Positions 46,935 to 55,853 are shown, counted from the stretch's first letter. The stretch is DNA of 64,000 nucleotides from Rhizobium phaseoli (GCF_010668805.1 NZ_WUFT01000008.1:124001-188000), one strand, 5' to 3'. The notes: generated by a model from the letters alone, not told the origin. Numbers and translations are program-made.

Positions 46935-48500
46935 ATGATCGAGGATGGCAAGATTTTCATCGGCGCGAGCCGCAATCCCGACGACAGCATCAACAAGCCG
47001 GAATATCTCGACCTGAAGTTTGGCAACCGCCACGGCCTTGTCACCGGCGCTACCGGCACCGGCAAGACGGTGACGCTGCAGGTGCTGGCCGAGGGCTTCT
47101 CACGGGCCGGCGTGCCGGTCTTTGCCGCCGATATCAAGGGCGACCTTTCCGGCATTGCCGCCAAGGGCGAGCCCAAGGATTTCCTCACCAAGCGGGCCGA
47201 GCAGATCGGGTTCACCGACTATGAATTCGATCAGTTTCCGGTGATTTTCTGGGATCTGTTCGGTGAGAAGGGCCACCGGGTGCGCACCACGATCGCCGAG
47301 ATGGGGCCGCTGCTGCTCGCCCGGCTGATGGATGCCTCCGAACCGCAGGAAGGCGTCATCAACATCGCCTTCAAGATCGCCGACCAGGGCGGGCTGCCGC
47401 TGCTCGACCTCAAGGATTTCACCTCGCTGCTGAATTATATGGGCGAGAATGCCACCGAGCTTTCCAACCAGTATGGGCTGATCTCCAAGGCCTCGGTCGG
47501 CTCGATCCAGCGGGCGCTGCTCGTTCTCGAACAGCAGGGCGCCGAGCACTTCTTCGGCGAACCGGCGCTGAAGATTTCCGACATCATGCGCACCAGCAAT
47601 AACGGCTACGGCCAGATCTCGGTGCTGGCCGCCGACAAGCTGATGATGAACCCGCGGCTCTACGCCACCTTCCTGCTGTGGCTGCTGTCGGAGCTGTTCG
47701 AGGAACTGCCTGAAGTGGGCGACCCGGACAAGCCGAAGCTGGTGTTCTTTTTCGACGAAGCGCATCTACTCTTCAACGACGCGCCGAAGGTGCTGACCGA
47801 ACGGGTCGAGCAGGTGGTGCGGCTGATCCGCTCCAAGGGCGTCGGCGTTTATTTCGTCACGCAGAACCCGCTCGACGTGCCGGAAACGGTGCTCGCCCAG
47901 CTTGGCAACCGCGCCCAGCATGCATTGCGCGCCTATTCGCCGCGCGAGCAGAAGGCGGTGAGGACGGCGGCCGATACGTTCCGCCCGAACCCGGCCTTCG
48001 ATTGCGCCACCGTCATCACCAATCTCGGCACCGGCGAGGCGCTGGTCTCGACGCTGGAGGCCAAGGGCGCGCCGTCGATCGTCGAGCGCACGCTGATCCG
48101 CCCGCCATCCGGCCGCGTCGGGCCGGTGACGGATGCCGAGCGCCAGCAGATCATGGACAGGAGCCCGGTCCTCGGCGTCTACGACGAGGACATCGACCGC
48201 GAATCCGCCTTCGAACTGCTGGCCACGCGCGCAAAGAAGGCAGCCGATGCCGATGCCGCCAAGCGGGCGCAGGACGAAGCAGCCCACGAGCAGCCGGGCA
48301 CCACCACCTCCGGCTGGAGCTTGCCGGGCTTCGGCGGCAGCAATGACGACGACAAGGACCGCGGCCAATCGCGCGGCAGAGCCTCCGGCTACCAACGCGA
48401 AACGGTGGTGGAAGCGGCGATGAAGAGCGTCGCCCGCACGGTGGCGACGCAGGTCGGCCGGGCGCTGGTGCGCGGGATCTTAGGGAGCTTGAAGCGGTAG
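46935..48500 (+). CDS. HerA-like ATPase, DUF853/YjgR family
   Basis: 521 residues. Walker A GATGTGKT (38-45) and Walker B LVFFFDEAHLLF (about 270), then the VTQNPLDVPETVLAQLGNRAQHALRAYSP and RTAADTFRPNP regions of the DUF853 group. ATG 46935 has GGGAG nine bases upstream. It belongs to the FtsK/HerA clade of DNA-translocating or remodelling ATPases, but the specific role of YjgR is not known. No NurA partner gene is adjacent. Confidence 0.87.
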   Translation: MIEDGKIFIGASRNPDDSINKPEYLDLKFGNRHGLVTGATGTGKTVTLQVLAEGFSRAGVPVFAADIKGDLSGIAAKGEPKDFLTKRAEQIGFTDYEFDQFPVIFWDLFGEKGHRVRTTIAEMGPLLLARLMDASEPQEGVINIAFKIADQGGLPLLDLKDFTSLLNYMGENATELSNQYGLISKASVGSIQRALLVLEQQGAEHFFGEPALKISDIMRTSNNGYGQISVLAADKLMMNPRLYATFLLWLLSELFEELPEVGDPDKPKLVFFFDEAHLLFNDAPKVLTERVEQVVRLIRSKGVGVYFVTQNPLDVPETVLAQLGNRAQHALRAYSPREQKAVRTAADTFRPNPAFDCATVITNLGTGEALVSTLEAKGAPSIVERTLIRPPSGRVGPVTDAERQQIMDRSPVLGVYDEDIDRESAFELLATRAKKAADADAAKRAQDEAAHEQPGTTTSGWSLPGFGGSNDDDKDRGQSRGRASGYQRETVVEAAMKSVARTVATQVGRALVRGILGSLKR

Positions 48501-48517
48501 GGTTTTCACCGGTGGCG

Positions 48518-48656
48518 CGCCCCTCATCCGCCTGCCGGCACCTTCTCCCCGTAACCGGGGCGGAGGGGATATGCAGCAACCTCTCCGTCCCTCGCTAAGG
48601 TCTCGCAGGGCACGTCCCCTCGCCCCGTTTACGGGGAGAGGGTTAGGGTGAGGGGC
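48518..48656. repeat. RIME-like mosaic element, inverted copy
   Basis: Same element as 36731 and 43524 in opposite orientation: starts GCCCCTCATCCGCCTGCCGG and ends GGTTAGGGTGAGGGGC. It is the main content of the 314-base gap 48501-48814. Confidence 0.7.
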
Positions 48657-48814
48657 GGCTTTCTGGAAGAAAGCGTGATCGTTCTCCGGCTTGAACCGAA
48701 AGCCTTTATTCCCTAAATTACCTGCCATCGACCATTTCAACAGGATGTGTGCCGCAATGGATTTCAACCCGATCGCAATGCCAGTTCGCCTTGCCAACGG
48801 GGAAATCCATATCC

Positions 48815-50406
48815 ATGCCTGCATCCATCACTCTCTCCAAAATTTCATGGGCCACGCCTGACGGGCAGCCGCTTTTTCCGGTCTCGATCTGAGTTTCGGG
48901 GCGGAGCGCATCGGTCTCGTCGGGCGCAACGGCGTCGGCAAGACGACGCTGCTGAAGCTCGTCTCCGGTGAGATCAAACCGCACTCTGGAACAGTATCGG
49001 TCGGCGGCAGCCTCGGCATCCTGTGCCAAAGCGTGCAGGTGGCCGCCGATGAATCCATAGCCGATCTCTTCGGCGTGACGGATGCGCTTGGCGTTCTCCA
49101 GCGCGCCGAAGCCGGTGAGGCAACGGCCGACGAGCTTGTATCGGCGGACTGGACGCTCCCAGCGCGCATTGCCGCAGCACTCAATCGCACCGGGCTCGAC
49201 GCAGAGCCGCAGACGTTGCTTGCCTCGCTTTCCGGCGGGCAGCGCACGCGGGCCGGGCTTGCCGCGCTGGTTTTCACCGAACCGGATTTTCTGCTGCTCG
49301 ACGAGCCGACAAACAATCTCGACCGCGATGGCCGCGAGGCGGTGATCGCGCTGATTTCGAGCTGGCGGGCCGGCGCGATCATCGTCAGCCATGACCGAGA
49401 ACTGCTCGAAAGCGTCGATGCGATCGTCGAATTGACGTCGCTCAGTGCCACGCGCTACGGCGGCAATTGGAGCCATTATCGCCAGCGCAAGGCGCTTGAG
49501 TTTGCGGCGGCAGAGCATGATCTCGCCGATGCCGAAAAACGCATGACCGAGGTCGCGAAGAAGGCGCAAGCAACGGTGGAGCGTCAGGCGCATCGAGACA
49601 GCGCCGGGCGGAAGATGGCCGCAAAGGGCGGTATCCCGCGCATCATGCTCGGCGGCATGAAGGAGCGCAGCGAAACGACGGGCGGCGACAACGCCCGTCT
49701 CGCCGATCGCCGTCGCGCCCAGGCGCTGGAAGAGGCAACCACCGCGCGCGAAAAAATCGAGATCCTGCAGCCCTTGTCGGTGAGCCTGCCGCCGACCGGA
49801 CTGGCGGCCGGCAAGATCGTGCTGAGGGTGGATCGTGTGACATCCGGCTATCGGCCGGGCGACCCCGTCATCCGCGATCTCTCTTTCGACGTGACGGGGC
49901 CGGAACGGATCGCCGTCACCGGCCGCAACGGCTCGGGCAAGACAACGCTGCTTTCGCTTATCACCGGCGAACTCAAGCCCTGGGCCGGTACGGTCGCCGT
50001 CATGACCAGATTTGCGATACTCGATCAGAAGGTCAGCCTTCTCGATCCCTCAGTCTCGATCCGCGACAATTTCCGCCGGATCAATCCGCTTTCCGATGAG
50101 AACACCTGCCGGGCAGCCCTTGCCCGCTTCATGTTCCGGGCCGATGCAGCGCTGCAGCCCGTCTCGACGCTGAGCGGCGGGCAATTGCTGCGCGCCGGCC
50201 TTGCTTGTGTTCTCGGCTCCGCACCGCCGCTGCTGCTGATCCTCGACGAGCCGACCAACCATCTCGACATCGGCTCGATATCAGCGGTCGAGGCGGGCCT
50301 TAGCGCCTATGACGGCGCGCTGCTGGTCGTCAGCCACGACGAGACGTTTCTGGAAAACATCGGGATAGAGCGGCGGCTGGAATTGGTCGCAGGCTCGGCC
50401 GGATAA
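48815..50406 (+). pseudogene. ABC-F ATPase gene with a 5' frameshift
   Basis: ATG 48815 opens MPASITLSKISWATPDGQPL, the start of the first ABC domain, but stops at TGA 48890. The continuation (GLDLSFGAERIGLVGRNGVGKTTLL) is in another frame, which runs to 50406. One extra T in the T5 tract at 48873-48877 restores a single ~530-residue ABC-F protein with two ATPase cassettes: Walker A GRNGVGKTT and GRNGSGKTT, signatures LSGGQRTRAGL and LSGGQLLRAGL, Walker B LLLDEPTNN and LILDEPTNHLD. Without frame repair, a GTG 49033 start would lose the first Walker A. ABC-F proteins act on ribosomes. A sequencing error is possible. Confidence 0.8.
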
Positions 50407-50512
50407 TTGCCGACTCGGGTCGCAGCTGCCATCCATCTCCGGGATGTAGAGTGGCGGCCGCATATCAAAAGCTTGTAGCCAGTCATACCGCTGCCTGTTA
50501 TCGCCATCGCGG

Positions 50513-50929
50513 CTATTTCGTAAGAACGACTTCGGCCCAGGCTGCGAATTCCTCCAGACGTTCGAGGGCGCGTAATGCGTCATCGCGCGTCTTCGCTCTC
50601 GAACCGTACTGCACCTCGTCCTTTTGCTCCAGAAGGGCCTTGAGATTCGCCTCCTGTCTATTCGGCAGTTCGTTGCCCAATGCCCCGCGAAGGAGCTTGA
50701 CGACCGTCTGATGATCTCCTTGGTTGATCTCGCCCTTTGTCTTGGCGGTGATCGCGTCGGCATAAGCGATCGCACAGTTGATCACGGTGGATATCGAGGG
50801 GTTACCAATGTCCCCCGGATCGGCAACTGCATTGCTGTTACGAGCATCCTTGAGAAAACCACGGGCGACGGCGAGCCGTCCAGTAACGTAGGTGCCGTCC
50901 TTTTTCTTCGTGGATCCCGTCCTAACCAT
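50513..50929 (-). CDS. HEPN-like protein, candidate toxin of a nucleotidyltransferase pair
   Basis: 138 residues, all-helical. VINCAIAYADAITAKTKGEINQGDHQTVVKLL and LKALLEQKDEVQYGSRAKTRDDALRALERLEEFAAWAEVVL fit the HEPN pattern. I do not see a clear R-x4-6-H RNase motif. Its ATG overlaps the end of the upstream nucleotidyltransferase gene by 8 bases, the coupling usual for MNT/HEPN toxin-antitoxin modules. ATG 50929 gives the reasonable start; the frame to 51049 is inside the partner gene. Function as toxin or antitoxin is an inference from arrangement. Confidence 0.65.
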   Translation of the reverse strand: MVRTGSTKKKDGTYVTGRLAVARGFLKDARNSNAVADPGDIGNPSISTVINCAIAYADAITAKTKGEINQGDHQTVVKLLRGALGNELPNRQEANLKALLEQKDEVQYGSRAKTRDDALRALERLEEFAAWAEVVLTK

Positions 50930-51557
50930 CCCCGCGCTCCCTGACCTGCGCCGCAATATCCTCCGGGCGTCGTCCCTGCAGGACGATGGCGTCCGCGAGC
51001 ATCGAGTTCCACCAGGGATCCCTATCGCGGTCGAGGCGACTGACGTCATCGAGATCCAAGCCGACGACCGAAGGGGTAAAGCCTAACGACCTTGACGATT
51101 CCCGCAGATTCTCCCTGACCTTTTCAACGATTCCCGCAAGGGTCTCCTTGCCGGCGACAAGGCCGATGTCCAGGTCGCTGCCGAGGCGATCCTCACCCCT
51201 TGCGACACTTCCGTAGACAAAGAGGCTCGAAAGATCCGGCGTCCGTTCACCTGCGCTGAGACGTACGGCGTCCAGCACCGTCTCGAACCTCACGGATTCG
51301 GCGGCAAACAGCGCCTCGATCTGCGGCGCCAGATAATAATCCCGATTGAACCTGTGCAAGCGGCTGTAACCCGAGCCTTCTGTGACGATAGCGCCACATT
51401 CTTCGAGGGATATCAGACCCTGTCGTGTGCCGGTCTTCGAGAGCGTCGCTCGCCGTGCGATGTCCGAACTGGAGAGCGGCCCACCATGGGTGACGAGAAC
51501 GCGCAAGACGCGAATGTTGGAATCGACGCCAAACACGGTGTCGAGCGGCACCCGCAT
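50922..51557 (-). CDS. Winged-helix/nucleotidyltransferase protein (MNT type)
   Basis: 211 residues from ATG 51557. Residues about 17-75 form a winged helix (RVLRVLVTHGGPLSSSDIARRATLSKTGTRQGLISLEECG). Residues 116-130 are the nucleotidyltransferase motif GS-x-ARG-x4-GSDLD. The fusion of a DNA-binding domain to the transferase suggests it represses its own operon, with two direct repeats upstream as possible sites. MNT proteins of such pairs AMPylate the HEPN partner to neutralise it. The start is not certain: a TTG at 51632 is an alternative. No Shine-Dalgarno is obvious. Confidence 0.75.
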   Translation of the reverse strand: MRVPLDTVFGVDSNIRVLRVLVTHGGPLSSSDIARRATLSKTGTRQGLISLEECGAIVTEGSGYSRLHRFNRDYYLAPQIEALFAAESVRFETVLDAVRLSAGERTPDLSSLFVYGSVARGEDRLGSDLDIGLVAGKETLAGIVEKVRENLRESSRSLGFTPSVVGLDLDDVSRLDRDRDPWWNSMLADAIVLQGRRPEDIAAQVRERGDG

Positions 51558-51610
51558 TGCACTTAAAGGTGCCGACCTTGCCACATCATTCTCCGGACGG
51601 ATATAAAGCC

Positions 51611-51664
51611 AATCGATCCGATATGCGATCAATATGATTTATATCGAACAAATCGATCCGATAT
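51611..51664. promoter_or_regulatory. Two 14-bp direct repeats upstream of the nucleotidyltransferase operon
   Basis: AATCGATCCGATAT occurs at 51611-51624 and 51651-51664, exactly 40 bases apart, so both lie on the same helix face. Each contains ATCG-n3-CGAT. They are in an AT-rich stretch 54-107 bases upstream of ATG 51557, a good place for self-repression by the winged-helix protein. Confidence 0.6.
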
Positions 51665-51761
51665 TAAATCAAATCGACACAGATGGCAATGTGGTTGCCA
51701 TGGGGCGTCGATAGATGCGGATCGCCTGAGATCGACCAGCAGCGGCCCTCCTGCGGTTCTC

Positions 51762-51790
51762 TTGCCTCTTTTTGCGCGCAGTGTTATTTC
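51762..51790 (+). promoter_or_regulatory. Candidate promoter of the ABC-F leader transcript
   Basis: TTGCCT at 51762-51767, a 17-base spacer and TATTTC at 51785-51790, about 20 bases before the leader's Shine-Dalgarno. The match to the sigma-70 consensus is moderate. Confidence 0.3.
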
Positions 51791-51826
51791 AATCCTGCAA
51801 CCCTTTAGAGAAAGGAGGATCACGTA

Positions 51827-51898
51827 ATGCAATATTATTTCCGGTTTCATCGCCAGCGTGGTCCCGTCAACGCCCTGCAAATGCGTTTGCAGGGCTGA
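51827..51898 (+). CDS. 23-codon leader peptide upstream of the ABC-F gene
   Basis: ATG 51827 is preceded by AAAGGAGG at 8-base spacing, a far stronger ribosome site than that of the ABC-F gene itself. The peptide begins MQYYFRFHRQRG and includes an Arg-Gln-Arg (9-11), a basic-x-basic motif of the kind that stalls ribosomes with macrolides. Its last eight codons lie in a hairpin. The peptide is too short to have a structural role, so control of the downstream gene is the best guess. Confidence 0.6.
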   Translation: MQYYFRFHRQRGPVNALQMRLQG

Positions 51899-51936
51899 CC
51901 AGAGACCGTTTCCCGACATCTCCTCGTGGTCTGCCC
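51872..51936 (+). promoter_or_regulatory. Leader hairpin and competing pairing (possible attenuator)
   Basis: Structure 1 is GCCCTGCAAA (51872-51881) with TTTGCAGGGC (51886-51895), a perfect 10-bp stem and 4-base loop. Structure 2 pairs GGGCTGACCA (51892-51901) with TGGTCTGCCC (51927-51936), 9 of 10 bases, and shares GGGC with structure 1, so the two exclude each other. TGGTCT could also pair with AGACCA at 52053-52058, right before the ABC-F start. Confidence 0.5.
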
Positions 51937-52068
51937 TTCGTGGCCAATGCGGCGCCGTATCCTAAGGTTCGAGCGCGCATTCCTGTAATTTCCCGGGCCA
52001 ATTACCCGCAATTCCGTGATGGCTGAACGCCCCGGATCGCGCCCCCCGGTCAAGACCAGAGAATAATC

Positions 52069-53589
52069 ATGACCCTCATCAATATCCGCAATCTCGGCGT
52101 GACGCTGGGCAATCCGTTGTTTTCCAAACTCAATCTCGTCGTCAACTCAGGCGACCGCATCGGCCTTGTCGCCGCCAATGGGCGGGGAAAGTCGACGCTG
52201 CTTGCCTGTATCACCGGCGCGCTCGAACCAAGCGAGGGCGAGATCACCAAAGCGCGAGGGCTGACCATCGGCCATGTCGCGCAGAATGTGCCGCCTGCAC
52301 TGTTCGACACGCCGTTTTACGACGCGGTGCTGCAGGCACTGCCGGCCGATCAGGCCGAAAGCGAAAGCTGGCGTGTCGACGTGGTGCTGGAATCGCTCGA
52401 GGTGCCGGAGGTGATGCGCCGGCCGCCGCTGAAGCAGTTGAGCGGCGGCTGGCAGCGGCTCGCCATGCTTGCCCGCAGCTGGGTCAGCGAACCCGACGTC
52501 CTGCTGCTCGACGAGCCGACCAACCATCTCGACCTCGAAAAGATCGCGCAGCTGGAGGGTTGGCTGAATGCACTGCCGCGCGACGTGCCGGTTATCCTCT
52601 CCAGTCACGACCGCGCCTTCCTCGATGCGACGACCAACCGGACGCTGTTCCTGCGGCCGGAGCAATCGCAGGTCTTCGCCCTGCCCTATACCCGGGCGCG
52701 CGCCGCCCTCGACGAGGCCGACGCCTCCGAAGCCCGGCGCTATGAGCGGGACATCAAGGTGGCGGAGCAATTGCGCAAGCAGGCGGCCAAGCTCAACAAT
52801 ATCGGCATCAACTCCGGCAGCGATCTGCTCGTCGTCAAGACCAAGCAGCTGAAACAGCGGGCGGAGAAACTGGAGGATGCGGCAAAACCGGCGCATCTCG
52901 AGCGCTCGGCCGGCGCCATCCGGCTTACCAACCGCGGCACGCATGCCAAGGTGCTGGTGACGCTGGAGGATGCGGCGGTGACGACGCCGGATGGAACGCT
53001 GCTGTTCAAGACCGGCCGGCAATTCATCTGCCAGGGCGACCGGATCGTGCTGCTCGGCCTCAACGGCGCCGGCAAGTCGCGGCTGGTCTTGATGCTGAAG
53101 CAGGCGATCGAAAGGCCGGAGACCTCGCGGGATAGCATCAAGGCGACGCCGTCGCTGGTTCTCGGCTATGGCGACCAGGCGCTTGCCGATCTCGCCGACA
53201 CCGACACGCCGATCGGCACGATTATCCGCCGCTTCGATGTCGGCGATCAGCGGGCACGCGCGCTGCTTGCCGGTGCCGGCATGACGATCGACATGCAGGC
53301 AAAACCGGTCGGCCAGCTTTCCGGCGGCCAGAAGGCGCGGCTCGGCATGCTGGTGTTGAGGCTGACCGAGCCGAATTTTTATCTGCTGGACGAGCCTACC
53401 AACCACCTCGACATCGAGGGACAGGAAGCGCTGGAGAGCGAGCTCATGACGCAGGAAGCCAGCTGCCTGCTGGTCTCGCACGACCGCAGCTTCGTGCGGG
53501 CGGTGGGAAACCGGTTCTGGCTGATCGAGAGGAAACGGCTGGTGGAGGTGGAGAGCCCGGATGGGTTTTTTGCTGCGGTTACGGGATGA
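52069..53589 (+). CDS. ABC-F family ATPase
   Basis: 506 residues, two ABC cassettes joined by a ~75-residue charged linker (about 215-290). First cassette: AANGRGKST (35-43, with Ala where the P-loop Gly is usual), LSGGWQRLAM, LLLDEPTNHLDL. Second: GLNGAGKSRL, LSGGQKARLGM, YLLDEPTNHLDI. There is no membrane domain, so it is not a transporter. Family members act on the ribosome exit site, as antibiotic resistance or translation factors. The only ribosome site is a weak AGAGA, and a leader ORF lies 170 bases upstream. Confidence 0.9.
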   Translation: MTLINIRNLGVTLGNPLFSKLNLVVNSGDRIGLVAANGRGKSTLLACITGALEPSEGEITKARGLTIGHVAQNVPPALFDTPFYDAVLQALPADQAESESWRVDVVLESLEVPEVMRRPPLKQLSGGWQRLAMLARSWVSEPDVLLLDEPTNHLDLEKIAQLEGWLNALPRDVPVILSSHDRAFLDATTNRTLFLRPEQSQVFALPYTRARAALDEADASEARRYERDIKVAEQLRKQAAKLNNIGINSGSDLLVVKTKQLKQRAEKLEDAAKPAHLERSAGAIRLTNRGTHAKVLVTLEDAAVTTPDGTLLFKTGRQFICQGDRIVLLGLNGAGKSRLVLMLKQAIERPETSRDSIKATPSLVLGYGDQALADLADTDTPIGTIIRRFDVGDQRARALLAGAGMTIDMQAKPVGQLSGGQKARLGMLVLRLTEPNFYLLDEPTNHLDIEGQEALESELMTQEASCLLVSHDRSFVRAVGNRFWLIERKRLVEVESPDGFFAAVTG

Positions 53590-53633
53590 TGGATGGTGAG
53601 GGTGTGCCGTGTAACCAGCAAGGTGTCAGGCGC

Positions 53634-53700
53634 TGCCCCTCATCCGTGGAACGGAGAGGTTGCAGCATGTCCCTTCTCCCCGTCAGAACGGGGAGAAGGT
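53634..53700. repeat. Truncated RIME-like element
   Basis: Starts GCCCCTCATCCGTGGAACGG and keeps the CTTCTCCCCG...CGGGGAGAAGG hairpin, but lacks the other half found in the full copies. Confidence 0.55.
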
Positions 53701-53731
53701 GGAGGGCCGGCCACACGACGCGGCGAAAAAC

Positions 53732-54514
53732 CTACCGCTTCGGTGCGACCAGACAGAAGAAGGCGCCTTGCGGGTCCATGGCCTGGATGATCCAGCTGCC
53801 GCCGGGGACTTCCATCGGGCCGTGGACGATCTTGCCGCCGCCGGAGGTGACGCGTTCAATCGCGGCATCGAGGGTCGGCACGATGAAATAATAGCTCCAG
53901 AACGACATCGGGATGTTTTCCGGCTTGGTCATCATGCCGCCGATCTGCTTGCCGTTGTGGGAGAAGAGGTAGTAGACGCCCATTGGACCCATGTCCATTT
54001 CGCTGTCCTTCGTCCAGCCGAACAGCTTGGAATAGAAGGAGACAGCGTCTTTACCGTTGCCGGCATAGAGTTCATGCCAGCCGATATTGCCTGGAGCATC
54101 GGGGGCCAGTTCCGGAAAGGCTTTGTCCATCGGCGCGGGCGTCATGATGCAGAGCACTGCCCCATGCGGATCGGCGACGACGGCGAAGCGGCCGACACTC
54201 GGGATGTCGTCCGGCGGACGGCGGACCGAACCGCCATTGGCGGCGAAATCCCTGGCCGACTGGTCGACGTCATCAACGCCGACATAACCCGTCCAGTTCG
54301 GCGGGATGCCCTTGCCCTCGAGTTCGGCCGGAAATTCCATCAGGCCGGCGACGCCGATGCCGTTCGCCTCGAAGATCGTATAGGGCGGCATGCCCTCCAC
54401 TTTCATTTCGGAAGTGGTCCAGCCGACGACCGAGCTGTAGAATTTCGCGGCAGCCGATGTGTCGGGGGTCATCAACTCGCACCAGATGAACTTTCCATGC
54501 GTCGCAGACATCAT
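53732..54514 (-). CDS. VOC family protein (glyoxalase-like, two modules)
   Basis: 260 residues: two VOC modules, about 7-125 (FIWCELMTPDTSAAAKFYSSVVGW to GAVLCIMTP) and about 140-260 (IGWHELYAGNGKDAVSFYSKLFGWT to QGAFFCLVAPK). This resembles the actinobacterial CFP30B/hydroxylase-type VOC proteins. ATG 54514 or 54511 could both be the start; GGGAGAG fits 54511 better. Last gene of a three-gene minus-strand operon with DUF1579 and DUF899 genes. Substrate unknown. Confidence 0.87.
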   Translation of the reverse strand: MMSATHGKFIWCELMTPDTSAAAKFYSSVVGWTTSEMKVEGMPPYTIFEANGIGVAGLMEFPAELEGKGIPPNWTGYVGVDDVDQSARDFAANGGSVRRPPDDIPSVGRFAVVADPHGAVLCIMTPAPMDKAFPELAPDAPGNIGWHELYAGNGKDAVSFYSKLFGWTKDSEMDMGPMGVYYLFSHNGKQIGGMMTKPENIPMSFWSYYFIVPTLDAAIERVTSGGGKIVHGPMEVPGGSWIIQAMDPQGAFFCLVAPKR

Positions 54515-54547
54515 ACTCTCCCTTTTTAGGCTTGAGCGCCGTGATTG

Positions 54548-55015
54548 TCAGATCTTGCGGGTGTAATGCGCTTCCATGAACTGTTTCCAGGCGCCATCCG
54601 GCTGCCTGACGCTGGAGATGAAGGTGCGGTGATCGGCGTCGACGAAGGCAATCTGCTCGCGGTAATCGGCAAGCCCTTCGCTGTTGAAGTCGGGCCCTGT
54701 GGTATAGAGATCCAGCACGTTGCCCACGGTGTCGAGTTCACCCTCGTAGACCCACATATAGTCCATCATGCTGCCGATCCAGCTGCCGACATATTTGCCT
54801 TTGGCGGCGTTATAGCCGAGCGTCAGGATGCTGGTGCCTTGCTTGCCATCCGGCATGCGGCCGGTGCCTTCGGCAACCCACCAGATGCCATGCAGCGAGC
54901 GGACGGTTTCCGTCCACGGCTCGTCGCCCGACATTTCCGGTGCGGTGACGGTCCATTCGCCGATCAGCCTTTCCAGAAAGGAATGTTCCTTCAGCACTTC
55001 AGCGGTCTTCATCAT
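54548..55015 (-). CDS. DUF1579 family protein
   Basis: 155 residues. LIGEWTVTAPEMSGDEPWTETVRSLHGIWWVAEGTGRMPDG and YNAAKGKYVGSWIGSMMDYMWVYEGELD are the family motifs; the fold is a lipocalin-like beta-barrel. Middle gene of the VOC/DUF1579/DUF899 operon, which is a frequent association in alpha-proteobacteria. Function unknown. Confidence 0.85.
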   Translation of the reverse strand: MMKTAEVLKEHSFLERLIGEWTVTAPEMSGDEPWTETVRSLHGIWWVAEGTGRMPDGKQGTSILTLGYNAAKGKYVGSWIGSMMDYMWVYEGELDTVGNVLDLYTTGPDFNSEGLADYREQIAFVDADHRTFISSVRQPDGAWKQFMEAHYTRKI

Positions 55016-55047
55016 CCTTCTCTCCCTTGCGTGATGTTGGCCCTATC

Positions 55048-55776
55048 TCAGTGACAGCAGGATGGCGTCTCGGCAGCCTCCTCATATTCGTCGTGGCGGC
55101 GCACGAAATTCATCGTGCTGTCCTCGTTGCGGCCCTTCGACGCCCGGTCGAGGATCATCAGGGTGCCGATCAATTCCTCCGGGCCGCGGGCATAACTCGA
55201 ATAGGTATGGAAGATCTCGCCTTTGTCGTTGCGGTAGAAGGCGCTGAGACCCGGCAGTTCGTCATTGGCATCAGCCGGCTGCATGGGAGTGAAATTGTAA
55301 AAGATCTTGTCCTTGGCAAGATCCTCCGGGCTGAAAGAGACGTGATAATCGAAATTGAAATCGCTGCCGAAGGACGAGACCCAGGGGAATTTCCAGCCCA
55401 TGCGGCTTTTGTAGGCAGCGATCTTGTCAAGCGACGCGCGTGAGACGGCGACCCAGGTGACATCGTGATGGTTCAGATGCGGCAGGGCGCCGTCGACATG
55501 ATCCGACAGGAAGGAGCAGCCGGGGCAGCCGGCATCCCAATTCGGGCCGAGCATGAAATGGTAGATCAGCAACTGGCTGCGGCCGTCGAAGAGATCGGCT
55601 AGCGACTGCCTGCCCTCAGGCGTTTCGAAGACATAATCCTTGTCGACCTTCACCCAGGGCAGCGCCAGGCGCGCGGCGTTGACGCTGTCGCGCAGCCTTG
55701 TCGCCTCTTTTTCTTTTGCCAGCAGGGCACGACGGGCTTCGAGCCATTGCTCGCGGGAAACAACCTCATTCTGCAT
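55048..55776 (-). CDS. DUF899 family thioredoxin-fold protein
   Basis: 242 residues. VSREQWLEARRALLAKEKEATRLRDSVNAARLALPWVKVDKDYVF is the DUF899 start; LLIYHFMLGPNWDAGCPGCSFLSDHVDGALPHLNHHDVTWVAVSR contains a C-x2-C in a thioredoxin-like position. GAGGAGGG precedes ATG 55776. First gene of the operon divergent from a MarR regulator. A redox or peroxidase-like role is possible but not shown. Confidence 0.87.
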   Translation of the reverse strand: MQNEVVSREQWLEARRALLAKEKEATRLRDSVNAARLALPWVKVDKDYVFETPEGRQSLADLFDGRSQLLIYHFMLGPNWDAGCPGCSFLSDHVDGALPHLNHHDVTWVAVSRASLDKIAAYKSRMGWKFPWVSSFGSDFNFDYHVSFSPEDLAKDKIFYNFTPMQPADANDELPGLSAFYRNDKGEIFHTYSSYARGPEELIGTLMILDRASKGRNEDSTMNFVRRHDEYEEAAETPSCCH

Positions 55777-55841
55777 GAAATGCGCCCTCCTCCGGCGCCT
55801 GCCGGTGAAGCCGGCTCATCTCCTTCTCCTTGACTAATTAC

Positions 55842-55853
55842 ATTGATATCAAT
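55842..55853. promoter_or_regulatory. Perfect 12-bp palindrome, likely MarR operator
   Basis: ATTGATATCAAT lies 12 bases before the marR start codon, between it and the divergent DUF899 operon. TTGACT at 55830 could be a -35 element on the plus strand, putting the palindrome in the promoter spacer. Confidence 0.55.
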
